Assembly: GCF_002214605.1 (NCBI RefSeq)
Contig: NZ_CP015193.1
Span: 910,978 to 974,977, forward strand
DNA length: 64,000 nucleotides
Reading direction: 5' to 3'
Source: Thermococcus chitonophagus
GTDB taxonomy: Archaea; Methanobacteriota_B; Thermococci; Thermococcales; Thermococcaceae
A model generated the notes under the pieces. The model searched no databases. It was not told where the DNA came from and worked only from the letters and a program-made list of their open reading frames with translations. Within the stretch, counting starts at the first letter, position 1. Each line of letters opens with the position of its first letter. Both the position numbers and the translations under genes were made by a program. Below are positions 1 through 7,945 of this stretch, piece after piece.

Positions 1-1
1 A

Positions 2-235
2 TTTACAGTATACTCAGCAATTGCAATGCTCGACAATGGAATTGACAGGGTCTATGTCATAGATGGTAGATATGACAGCCTCATTGAAGAACTTAAGCGG
101 ATATCCGACCCTAATTTTAATGAGGACAAATACATACAGAAAATCAGAAGATTCTCAGATATTTTTGATGACATAATACAATTCATGAATAAGCATGAAA
201 ATAAGAAAAGAGAAAAACAATTAACTCTTGTGTAA
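2..235 (+). CDS. C-terminal end of an unidentified protein (5' truncated)
   Basis: An open frame enters from the left window edge and runs to a stop at 233-235, giving at least 78 residues. The first in-window ATG (26) is probably internal. The fragment has a segment reading SAIAMLDNGIDRVYVIDGRY, which is reminiscent of the last part of PIN-like or restriction-enzyme folds, followed by a lysine-rich helical tail. It converges on the methyltransferase gene and overlaps its 3' end by 15 bases, so a role as the nuclease partner of that methyltransferase is an inference from position only. I do not recognise the family. Confidence 0.5.
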   Translation, partial: FTVYSAIAMLDNGIDRVYVIDGRYDSLIEELKRISDPNFNEDKYIQKIRRFSDIFDDIIQFMNKHENKKREKQLTLV

Positions 236-1522
236 TACAACAATGTTTTCCTCTGCCATCGTTTCGACAGTCTCTCCTTTTCTATTTGACGGTGAAACTC
301 TGTGGGGCATTCTCTTATTTGGAATGGCTCTCACATATGTTACCTCATGTTCATAACCAAAACTTTCGAATATTTCGACATAAATTTCATCAGTTGGTAT
401 CCTTACCCCTTTTACTGTCCTGTTGGCAACGACAAAAACAACGTATCCTTCCTCATTTAGGAGTTCATCGAGGTTTTTACTGGCTTTATAGAAGTCTATG
501 AAATATGAGAGTACCTCTCTTGCTCTCTTTTCATCCTTCTCTGCAATTAGGTGAATTACTTTATCAAGCTTTTCTGATGGGATAGAGTGTTTTAGCGACT
601 TTGCAGGCTTTCCTCCAAGGGCTATTTTGTCTATTGCTCTTATCAATTTATAATCAAAGTCCATCCATTGGAGTGACAACCGAGAAAACTGCCCATAAGC
701 AACAGTGGTCTTTGAATCGCCATAGGGAGGAGAAGTTAATATTAAATCAACGCCCTCAATGTCAGCTTTTTCAAGGACATTATGGTACATAGGCTTTGCG
801 AAAGCAGTCTTATCTTTTGCTATATTATAAAATTCAGCCATTTTTAGGATATTCCTCTCTGCATACTTTACAAAGGTTTCATAGACATCTGGATTCCAGT
901 CCTTTAATTTTTCCTCTGGAATCCTATATAATTTGTGTTCGCTGTTCCTTGTATTGCTCACATATCTAACAGTCTCGCTGAAAGCAACTTTGAAGAAATC
1001 TCTAATGTTTTCATCTTCAATCTTCCAAATTTCTTCTTTAACAATCACGAGATGTTTCGAGACACGTGGCTTAAACCAGTAGTCGATGTTGAAGTAGTTT
1101 GGAACTTCAACATCAAGTTGTCCTCTCTCAAATTGGTCGAGTTTCCTTCTAATGTTTTCTCTTAACTCTTTAAAGTACCTTTTCAATATCCTTGGGTCTA
1201 TTGGCGTTGTTTTGACTTTTGAAAGTAAAATTGCAAGTGGATTGATGTCGAATCCATAGCTGTTTATATTCTTTATTTTCGCCTCGACTAAGACAGTTCC
1301 TGAACCGCAAAAGGGATCAAGAATGACCTTTGCATTCTTGCCCCAAAGCTTTATCGATTTTCTGGCAACTTGTGGTATCATCATAGCCGGATAAGAGTGT
1401 ATTCCATGGGTTAAAATTTTAGTATTAGCTGTTGTGAAATCCCAACTCGGATCTCTAAATTTCTTCTCTCCAACTTTTTTCAATACAACTTGTGCGTTAA
1501 TGAACTCATCAAGTGTCTTCAT
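221..1522 (-). CDS. DNA methyltransferase, SPPY type (probable N4-cytosine)
   Basis: This 433-residue protein has the S-adenosylmethionine-binding motif DPFCGSG (residues 69-75) followed about 190 residues later by the catalytic motif TSPPYG (263-268). SPPY is typical of N4-cytosine methyltransferases, which protect DNA from a partner restriction enzyme. The conserved stretch around THGIHSYP before motif I fits motif X, so the order is X-I-variable region-IV. A longer frame upstream exists, but the ATG at 1522 is preceded by GAGGTGATCAC and lies 4 bases after the stop of the upstream small gene, so I chose it. It forms a two-gene operon with that gene and converges with the truncated gene at the window edge. 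Confidence 0.85.
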   Translation of the reverse strand: MKTLDEFINAQVVLKKVGEKKFRDPSWDFTTANTKILTHGIHSYPAMMIPQVARKSIKLWGKNAKVILDPFCGSGTVLVEAKIKNINSYGFDINPLAILLSKVKTTPIDPRILKRYFKELRENIRRKLDQFERGQLDVEVPNYFNIDYWFKPRVSKHLVIVKEEIWKIEDENIRDFFKVAFSETVRYVSNTRNSEHKLYRIPEEKLKDWNPDVYETFVKYAERNILKMAEFYNIAKDKTAFAKPMYHNVLEKADIEGVDLILTSPPYGDSKTTVAYGQFSRLSLQWMDFDYKLIRAIDKIALGGKPAKSLKHSIPSEKLDKVIHLIAEKDEKRAREVLSYFIDFYKASKNLDELLNEEGYVVFVVANRTVKGVRIPTDEIYVEIFESFGYEHEVTYVRAIPNKRMPHRVSPSNRKGETVETMAEENIVVLHKS

Positions 1523-1526
1523 GTGA

Positions 1527-1838
1527 TCACCTCTCAGCATACTGTTCAATTGTTGAAATAACCCTCTCCATGACTTCATCCCAACTCATTTTGTCATATA
1601 AGGCCCATTTTATGAAGTCGTCTGTGTGGAGTTTTAGTATCTTGAGGAATAACTGCCATCTAATGCCCATTTTCTTGAGTTCTGGCTTCCAATTATCCCA
1701 AAGAAATTTTTGGAGTTTATTAAATGACCATACAGCAAGAGAGTCATGGTCAATATTATTTGTTGAACCAAAATTTTGTCTTACATTCCTGATAAACTCT
1801 TTTATTTCGTAAGGTTCTTTAAGCTTTTGTAATCCCAT
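1527..1838 (-). CDS. Small protein encoded upstream of the methyltransferase
   Basis: The 103-residue product is charged and rich in tryptophan, with no transmembrane segment and no motif I can name. Its ATG follows a GGGGG ribosome site and its stop lies 4 bases from the methyltransferase start, so the two are almost certainly co-transcribed and translated together. That spacing suggests an accessory or partner subunit of the modification system, but this rests on context only. It could equally be a piece of the restriction endonuclease. Confidence 0.7.
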   Translation of the reverse strand: MGLQKLKEPYEIKEFIRNVRQNFGSTNNIDHDSLAVWSFNKLQKFLWDNWKPELKKMGIRWQLFLKILKLHTDDFIKWALYDKMSWDEVMERVISTIEQYAER

Positions 1839-1901
1839 GGCTATATCCCCCTACCGACATATCTGGATATCCCAATATTATAGATCCAAACAGAGGGATG
1901 T

Positions 1902-2818
1902 TTATATAAACATTTTTCGATCTAAATCCTTTAAGTCGAGCACCTCGGGAGTTTTACCATCTATTTCCTCTGCCATGAGCAGGAATTTCTTTTTCTTGGC
2001 GTTGAATGCTCCTGATTTCCTCTTGAGGTCTTCAAGAATACCCTCTACCTCTCTCCTCTTTTTAACCTAGACTAACATTTGTCCGTCTTTAAGCTCCAAT
2101 ACAGCATCCACCCCTCGCCCCTATCTGACTAAAATCTATTATTTTCGATATGAACATCTCCCTGACGAGTATCTCGAACATTTGACCGCAGTATTGGTCG
2201 ATGATCCCATTTGAGATGTTTCCCTATCTAGTCCCGTATAGTTCATTAGCTTTCCCAGGGCCTCGTATCCCAGCGATAACTCTTTCAATATTGGCTTATA
2301 TACCTGGGCTCTCCGTAGATAACTTCTACCTTTTAGAGGACTTTTTCCTTTATTGCCTCTTTAGGCTTGAGCCCTCTTGTTATGTCAAGGTAATAGGGGA
2401 TCCCTCCGAAAATTGTGTATATTTTTACAATGTTTTCTATGCTCTCATCGGAAACGCCAAGTTCTCCTCCCGTGTACTTCATAGTTCTTTTCATCGTCCA
2501 ATTAATGAACTGCACAGAATTAGGAACCGGTATCTTTAAGGTGCTCATCCCAGGCTCTTTGAAAAACGCTTAGGATTCCTGGGTTTAGGGGACATTAGGT
2601 ACTGGAATTCGTCGAATGATCACGCAGATTCTTTCTCCCCTATTTTCTCGGCAAGATACTGGAACAACTTTCCAATGTCATTATATTTTCTCTTTTAAGA
2701 ATTCCTTAAGAAGCATGTTTTCTAACTCTTCTCCTCCCATGGATGATTATTAGTTGGGCCTTATTCTCTTTCCATTTTCCTCTCAAGAAATTCGAGCTCT
2801 CTTTCTATTCACAAACAT
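1902..2818 (-). pseudogene. Decayed archaeal AAA ATPase gene
   Basis: Reading the minus strand through several frameshifts recovers an archaeal ATPase of the expanded Thermococcales family. It begins MFVNR at 2818, continues in shifted frames with ELEFLER and a Walker-A region reading IIIHGRRRV followed by a damaged GKT, then has the sensor/lid region containing IYTIFGGIPYYL near 2410, and ends with a typical C-terminal segment LLMAEEIDGKTPEVLDLKDL that stops at 1902. Stops and frame changes interrupt every part, so no product is made. Isolated open frames within this span on either strand are debris of this gene. Confidence 0.8.
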
Positions 2819-2871
2819 TGAACCACCTAGAAGAAAAATGGATATAGGAAAAGTATAATAACCTTGCTACA

Positions 2872-3636
2872 TCAATCAATTGTTGCCTTCCTGAACTCTA
2901 GGGCAGCTATTCCAACGAACACTATCGCCAGCAGCCCCAGGACTAGCCAGTCAGTTGTTAGTGAAAACGTTGGCTGGATTCCTGCTAGGTAGTACCTTGC
3001 ACCATCAACAGCATACGTTAGTGGATTTATCTTTGCCAGGTACTGCATCCATTCAGGCATGGTGCTTATCGGATAAAATGCCCCACTGAGGAATGTCATT
3101 GGGAGCATGAGCATGGTCACTATTATCTGGAAGCCCTCCATGGATGTCATCTTCATTGCTATTGCCATTCCAAGGCCGGAAACTGCTACGCCTACGAGGA
3201 ATGCCAGTGCGAGCGTTGGCAAAACTCCCGAAACCTTTAGGTCGGCCATCGTGAAGCTCAGGGCTAGTATTATCATCCCTTGGATTAGGGCCATCAGAGC
3301 CCCTCCAATGCTCCTCCCTATTATTGCTTCAACCCTTGATGCTGGTGCCACAAGCAACTCCTTGAGAAATCCGAACTGCCTGTCCCATATCAGCGTTATC
3401 CCTTGCATAAAGCCCATGTTGAAGACCGTCATTGCAACTATTCCTGGGACTAGGTACGTCATGTAGTCAACTCCTCCAAAGATCATCTTGGCCCCAGGGA
3501 AGTTGAATGCGCCCGCCCATCCCTTTCCGAAGAATATGAGCCAGATAAGTGGATTTAGCAGTGAACCAATAACCCTCGCCTTTGAGCGTATGAACCTCTT
3601 AAGCTCCCTGTAGACCATTGTAGCGAGAACCCTCAT
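2872..3636 (-). CDS. ABC-2 type transporter permease
   Basis: The 254-residue protein has about six hydrophobic segments and the ABC-2 membrane-domain pattern, including the conserved region LSGAFYPISTMPEWMQYLAKINPLTY cut here into its recognisable halves (LSGAFYPI and INPLTY) near residues 185-210. It should form the membrane channel of an exporter driven by the ATPase encoded just upstream. The ATG at 3636 is 4 bases beyond the stop of that gene and is preceded by GAGGTGAGAGG. The layout PadR, ATPase, permease is the daunorubicin/multidrug resistance exporter type. The substrate is unknown. Confidence 0.9.
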   Translation of the reverse strand: MRVLATMVYRELKRFIRSKARVIGSLLNPLIWLIFFGKGWAGAFNFPGAKMIFGGVDYMTYLVPGIVAMTVFNMGFMQGITLIWDRQFGFLKELLVAPASRVEAIIGRSIGGALMALIQGMIILALSFTMADLKVSGVLPTLALAFLVGVAVSGLGMAIAMKMTSMEGFQIIVTMLMLPMTFLSGAFYPISTMPEWMQYLAKINPLTYAVDGARYYLAGIQPTFSLTTDWLVLGLLAIVFVGIAALEFRKATID

Positions 3637-3640
3637 CCTC

Positions 3641-4627
3641 TCACCTCCTCATTCTAGCCCTCATAATCATCTTGGCAACGTTCTGCTCTCCACCCTCATC
3701 CCTGATCTCCCTTCCAGTTAAGTGCAGGAAGACATCGTTCAGGGTTGGCCTGTGGTACGTAACCTCGAGGATCTTAACTCCTGACCTTTGGGCAAGCTCA
3801 AACAACTTTGGTAGAGCCTCAGTTGCGTTTTCAACGTCTATCCTAACTCTCCCATCTGGAAGGAGCTTGCATCCTCTTATAAAATCGGCTTTTAGGCACT
3901 TTAACTCCTCTTTTGGACTCTCGAGCCTTAAGTAGATTATGTCGTTTCCAACGAGCTTCTTTAGCTCTTCTGCCGTACCTTCCGCAATTATCCTACCGTG
4001 ATCTATTATAGCTATCCTATCGGCCAGTTGTTCTGCCTCGTCCATATAGTGGGTTGTTAGGAAAATAGTCATGTCGTGCTCTTCCTTCATTGTCTTTATG
4101 TAGTCCCAAATGTGGGCCCTCGTCTGGGGATCCAAACCTATTGTGGGTTCATCAAGGAATAGAATCTCAGGCTCGTGAAGTAAGGCTCTCGCAATTTCTA
4201 GCCTTCTCTGCATCCCTCCGGAGAAGTACTTGACAGGTCTGTCCTTGAATTTCCACAGCTCGACGAACTTCAGTAGCCTTTCAATCTTTTCTTTAAGCTC
4301 TCTGCCTCCTAGTCCATAGATCCTCCCATGGATGTACATGTTCTCATAAGCTGTTAACTCCCTGTCAACGCTTGGGTCTTGAAAAACTATCCCTATCTTT
4401 TTCCTAACCTCCATGGGCTCCTTAACAACATCATGCCCAGCTACTATGGCCTTGCCTGACGTGGGTTTCAGGAGAGTCGTCAGAACGTGGACAGTAGTTG
4501 TTTTTCCTGCTCCGTTTGGCCCTAAAAATGCAAATATTTCTCCTCTTTTAACCTTAAAGCCGATACCTTTAACCGCTGTGAAGTCCCCATACCTTTTTAC
4601 AAGATTCTCAACCTCTATTGCGTACAT
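3641..4627 (-). CDS. ABC transporter ATP-binding protein, DrrA-like
   Basis: A 328-residue cytoplasmic ATPase with Walker A GPNGAGKT (about residues 36-43), signature FSGGMQRRLEIARAL, Walker B ILFLDEPTIGLD and the H-loop TTHYMDEAEQLADR. The last 90 residues form the extra C-terminal domain usual in DrrA-type exporters. It powers the permease of the next gene. Its start codon directly follows the stop of the PadR gene (4628), so the three genes form one translationally coupled operon. Substrate cannot be told from the sequence. Confidence 0.93.
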   Translation of the reverse strand: MYAIEVENLVKRYGDFTAVKGIGFKVKRGEIFAFLGPNGAGKTTTVHVLTTLLKPTSGKAIVAGHDVVKEPMEVRKKIGIVFQDPSVDRELTAYENMYIHGRIYGLGGRELKEKIERLLKFVELWKFKDRPVKYFSGGMQRRLEIARALLHEPEILFLDEPTIGLDPQTRAHIWDYIKTMKEEHDMTIFLTTHYMDEAEQLADRIAIIDHGRIIAEGTAEELKKLVGNDIIYLRLESPKEELKCLKADFIRGCKLLPDGRVRIDVENATEALPKLFELAQRSGVKILEVTYHRPTLNDVFLHLTGREIRDEGGEQNVAKMIMRARMRR

Positions 4628-5083
4628 CTAATCACCTCTCAAGAGAATGAGCATTATCCTCTTTGTAAACTCAAGAATTTCCTCTCTGATTCTTTCTTTT
4701 TGATCTTCATTTAACTCTGGAAGTTTTTCAAGAAGTTCCTTCATTGTTTTTCCAAGTTCTCTCCCTCCAAGCTTTGAAAACTCCTTGTAAGCCTCAATTT
4801 TTTGCAGAATTTTGGCTAATTCTCCCTGATTTTCTTCTAAGAACTTTAATCCTTCCTCAGTTATCCTATAGATTTTCTTTTCTCTTTTTCCTTTGCCCTC
4901 TACCTCAATGAGCTTTAATCTCTTGAGTTCGGATAGAACTGGATAAATAGCTCCAGCACTTGGTTCTGGAATTCCGTACTTACTTTCTAGTTCGCTCATT
5001 ATTGCATAGCCATGCATAGGTTTCTCCTTTAACATATGAAGGATTAATAGTCTAAGGTAACCCTTCAGTCTTGGCCTTTCCAA
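4628..5083 (-). CDS. PadR family transcriptional repressor
   Basis: The protein has the PadR winged helix: the region LLILHMLKEKPMHGYAIM, then PSAGAIYPVLSELKRLKLIE and REKKIYRITEEG, followed by a helical dimerisation tail. PadR proteins sense small toxic molecules and repress exporter operons, which fits its place as first gene ahead of an ABC exporter. The TTG at 5083 has a GGTGAT ribosome site five bases upstream and gives MERPRLKGYL. A TTG at 5095 would add four residues but lacks a good ribosome site. It is probably autoregulated through the inverted repeat at 5098-5111. Confidence 0.88.
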   Translation of the reverse strand: MERPRLKGYLRLLILHMLKEKPMHGYAIMSELESKYGIPEPSAGAIYPVLSELKRLKLIEVEGKGKREKKIYRITEEGLKFLEENQGELAKILQKIEAYKEFSKLGGRELGKTMKELLEKLPELNEDQKERIREEILEFTKRIMLILLRGD

Positions 5084-5097
5084 ATATATCACCAAAC

Positions 5098-5124
5098 ATA
5101 TCTAATGATATATCGTTTATAAAT
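5098..5124 (-). promoter_or_regulatory. Promoter and inverted-repeat operator of the PadR/ABC operon
   Basis: Reading the minus strand, a TATA box TTTATAAA (5117-5124) lies about 35-40 bases before the PadR start. Just downstream is a perfect inverted repeat ATATC-TAAT-GATAT (5098-5111), which would cover the transcription start. A repressor bound there would block initiation, so this is the obvious PadR operator. The repeat is seen directly; binding is inferred. Confidence 0.6.
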
Positions 5125-5528
5125 TTGTTGGTTGTAAGTTATCATTCAATTGTAAAATCATGATATTTTACAAAATTTGAAGTTTTATAAATAATTAACG
5201 ATTCCTCCGAGGAATTAAACGCTTAGTTGGCATCATTTATGCACATTCTAGTATAAAAATGAAACAAAGGAAATTTGTATTAGATGAACATTAATGATCA
5301 TTAAAGTCAATATAACTCCATTATTTTCACACACTTTGAACAACATCCGACATATTTGCCTAGTAGTAATATTAAAATTGTCGAGTGCTTTGCAATTTTG
5401 TAAGATCTTTGTCTCTTATATAAATGTGGTAACCTATAAACTAATAAGTCCTTCTGTGCTAGTTATTAATGGGGATGAACTAGTTGGGACCCTATAGATC
5501 AAATTTGTACTTTAGGAGGTGGGTAAAA
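5125..5528 (+). promoter_or_regulatory. AT-rich intergenic region with inverted repeats and chitinase promoter
   Basis: This 400-base gap between the divergent PadR operon and the chitinase gene has no credible coding frame. It holds an inverted repeat TGTAAAAT-6-ATTTTACA (5151-5172), a TATA-like box TTTTATAAATAA (about 5183-5194) followed by a near-palindrome ATTCCTC-C-GAGGAAT (5201-5215), and a perfect palindrome TTAATGATCATTAA (5291-5304). A second TATA box, CTTATATAAA (5415-5424), is the best candidate for the chitinase promoter and would give a leader of roughly 80 bases. The ribosome site GGAGGTGG stands just before the ATG at 5529. Confidence 0.55.
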
Positions 5529-7799
5529 ATGAATACCAAAAGTAAAATTGCGGCACTACTGGTAGTGTTAGTTGCAATCGGGGTAGTGCCGCCATTAGTT
5601 ACAGTGCCCTTAGTGTCCGCAGAGACTCAAATCCAGCTCTCTGCATACCCGATCGCCTGGGACATCGTGAACCTCACATGGACTCCAGTGAGCAACGTCT
5701 CAGGGTACGAGATTTACAGGAGCACTAGTCCAGAAGGCATAATATCCCCACAGAACTTAATAGTGTATGTTAACTGGAGCTCATATCCGCAATACGAGCC
5801 AGGTAAAACCTATTACCAGGGTGATATTGTAGAGTACAATGGTAAAATCTACAGAGCTAAGTATTGGACAACTTCTCAGCCAAGTGATGATCCATATGGC
5901 GCTTGGGAGCTTCTTGGTGAAGCTGAACCCACAACTAACTATCTAGACCAGTATGGATTACAGCCTGAGACCACATACTACTATGTTGTTGTTCCAGTGT
6001 TCAAGGACGGAAGTAAGGGTACTCCATCAAATGTAGTGGAAGTAACGACACCAAAGAAGCCTTTCAGGGTCGTGGTCTACTACATCTCATGGGGAATCTA
6101 TGCAAGGAAATTCTACCCAGAGGACATACCATTTGACAAGGTTACTCACGTCCTGTATGCATTCCTCAAGCCCGAGCAGGACGGTAGTGTTGTAATGTAT
6201 GACACTTGGGCAGACCCACAGAACCTTGAGAAGTTCAAGGAACTTAAGAAGAAGTACCCACAAGTTAAGATCCTTATCTCCGTCGGTGGCTGGACTCTAA
6301 GTAAGTACTTCTCAGTAATAGCTGCTGATCCAGCAAAGAGGCAAAGGTTTGCTGAAACTGCACTAGAAATAATCAGGAAGTACGATCTCGATGGTGTGGA
6401 TATTGATTGGGAGTATCCAGGCGGCGGTGGAATGGAGGGCAACTACGTTAGCCCAGACGATGGCAAGAACTTTGTACTACTACTGAAGACCGTAAGGGAG
6501 GTTCTCGACCAGGCAGAGAAAGAAGACAAGAAGCACTACCTCTTAACCGCAGCAGTTCCTGCAGATCCTGTCAAGGCAGCAAGAATTAACTGGACTGAGG
6601 CTATGAAGTACCTTGACTTCATAAACGTCATGACATACGACTACCACGGAGCTTGGGAGAACATAACTGGACACAACGCTCCACTATATGCTGATCCAAA
6701 CGCTCCGTACACTGATCCTAACGTCAAGTGGAACTTCAACGTGAACGCTTCAATTCAGTGGTACCTCCACCATGGTGTTGCACCAGAGAAGATAAGCCTT
6801 GGTCTGCCGTTCTATGGAAGGAGTTTCGCCAATGTTCCTCCAGAGAACAATGGTCTCTACCAGCCATTCCAGGGAACACCTGACGGAACATGGGGTCCTG
6901 CTAGTGAAACGTATGGAGTAATGGACTACTGGGACATCGAAGAAAAGAAGGCAAGTGGACAGTACAACTATTACTGGGATCCAGTGGCCATGGTTCCATG
7001 GCTATACTCACCAAGCCTGAAGATATTCATAAGCTACGATGATCAGAAGAGCATTGGAATTAAGGTAGATTACGCATTAAAGTACAAGCTTGGTGGAGTA
7101 ATGGTTTGGGAGATTACTGCAGACAGGAAGCCAGGAACGAACAACCACCCACTCCTAGACACAATAATCCAGCACATCGAGCAGGGTGGTGGGGTAGTCC
7201 CAACACCTGCACCTCAGCCATCACCAACTCCGACTCAGACCACCACGACTACTACAACGTCAGTTCCAACAACTACGACTACTACTACCACTACGACGAC
7301 TTCAGTTCCAACTACTACGACTACCACTACTACCACAACTACCACAGCAACTCCAGCTCCAACTACAACCACAACTACCACTACAACTACGAGCGCTCCA
7401 ACCCAGACTACTACAACGACTACTACGACATCACCAACTGCCACTAGCACGTCAACTCAGACCACAACGACTACTAGTTCGGCTGGTAGTCCGGTTAAGC
7501 CTGGTTCGATGAGTGTTAAGGTTAATGATTGGGGTACTGGTGGGCAGTTTGACATTACCCTAAACCTTGGTGCTCAATACGACTGGGTTGTTAAAGTCCA
7601 GCTTGATTCATCAACCCAGATGGGCAACTACTGGGGTGTCCAGAAGAGCCAAGAGGGTGATTGGGTAGTCTTCACGCCACTCAGTTGGAACAAGGGTCCA
7701 ACGGCAAGCTTTGGATTCATCGTCAACGGCCCAGTCAGCGGAGTCAAACAAATAATCCTCGAAATAAACGGAGAAATCTGGGACATATGGTCACAATGA
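5529..7799 (+). CDS. chiA: Secreted multidomain chitinase (GH18 with two chitin-binding domains)
   Basis: The 756-residue precursor starts with a signal peptide (about 1-31, ending VSAE). A fibronectin III-like domain (34 to about 175) is split by a CBM5/12-type chitin-binding module (about 79-127, with YYQGDIVEYNGKIYRAKYWT). The GH18 barrel (about 179-555) carries the DxxDxDxE motif with Asp288, Asp291, Asp293 and catalytic acid Glu295, plus the VMTYDYHG strand. A threonine linker (about 568-650) of ACN codons leads to a CBM2-type domain ending DIWSQ. It cleaves chitin outside the cell. In P. furiosus the comparable system, as I recall it, spans two genes with two catalytic domains; here only one catalytic domain is present. 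ATG 5529 is chosen over an upstream in-frame start because GGAGGTGGG precedes it. Confidence 0.95.
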   Translation: MNTKSKIAALLVVLVAIGVVPPLVTVPLVSAETQIQLSAYPIAWDIVNLTWTPVSNVSGYEIYRSTSPEGIISPQNLIVYVNWSSYPQYEPGKTYYQGDIVEYNGKIYRAKYWTTSQPSDDPYGAWELLGEAEPTTNYLDQYGLQPETTYYYVVVPVFKDGSKGTPSNVVEVTTPKKPFRVVVYYISWGIYARKFYPEDIPFDKVTHVLYAFLKPEQDGSVVMYDTWADPQNLEKFKELKKKYPQVKILISVGGWTLSKYFSVIAADPAKRQRFAETALEIIRKYDLDGVDIDWEYPGGGGMEGNYVSPDDGKNFVLLLKTVREVLDQAEKEDKKHYLLTAAVPADPVKAARINWTEAMKYLDFINVMTYDYHGAWENITGHNAPLYADPNAPYTDPNVKWNFNVNASIQWYLHHGVAPEKISLGLPFYGRSFANVPPENNGLYQPFQGTPDGTWGPASETYGVMDYWDIEEKKASGQYNYYWDPVAMVPWLYSPSLKIFISYDDQKSIGIKVDYALKYKLGGVMVWEITADRKPGTNNHPLLDTIIQHIEQGGGVVPTPAPQPSPTPTQTTTTTTTSVPTTTTTTTTTTTSVPTTTTTTTTTTTTATPAPTTTTTTTTTTSAPTQTTTTTTTTSPTATSTSTQTTTTTSSAGSPVKPGSMSVKVNDWGTGGQFDITLNLGAQYDWVVKVQLDSSTQMGNYWGVQKSQEGDWVVFTPLSWNKGPTASFGFIVNGPVSGVKQIILEINGEIWDIWSQ

Positions 7800-7800
7800 T

Positions 7801-7840
7801 CCCCTTTTCTTAATTTTATTTATTTACTGTTTATCGTCCC
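7801..7840 (+). terminator. T-rich terminator after the chitinase gene
   Basis: Several runs of four or more T (in the stretch beginning CCCCTTTTCTTAATTTTATT) follow the stop codon directly. Archaeal transcription usually ends at such oligo-T tracts without a hairpin. No other structure is visible before the next gene start. Confidence 0.45.
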
Positions 7841-7945
7841 TTGTTCTTGAATATTATAGCCATAAGGGGAGTTACAATCATGAATGGTCGCTTATGATCA
7901 GTCAAGTATTTAAGTGCTAAGATATAAGTCGAAATGGTGATTGGT

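Noticed and set aside
2201-2539. 112-codon plus-strand frame
   Set aside because: The minus strand of this stretch reads as the decayed ATPase with IYTIFGGIPYYL; the plus-strand frame is its shadow.
7106-7447. Tyr/Asp-rich open frame in another frame of the same region
   Set aside because: This is a frame-shifted reading of the same low-complexity linker, without ribosome site or plausible protein composition.
7235-7450. Long valine-rich open frame on the minus strand
   Set aside because: It is the antisense shadow of the ACN-codon threonine linker of the chitinase. Its near-pure Val composition is a by-product of the repeat.
7231-7480. Repeat array resembling a short CRISPR or tandem repeat
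   Set aside because: The ACT/ACC/ACG triplets are in frame and encode the linker; there are no unique spacers of constant length.
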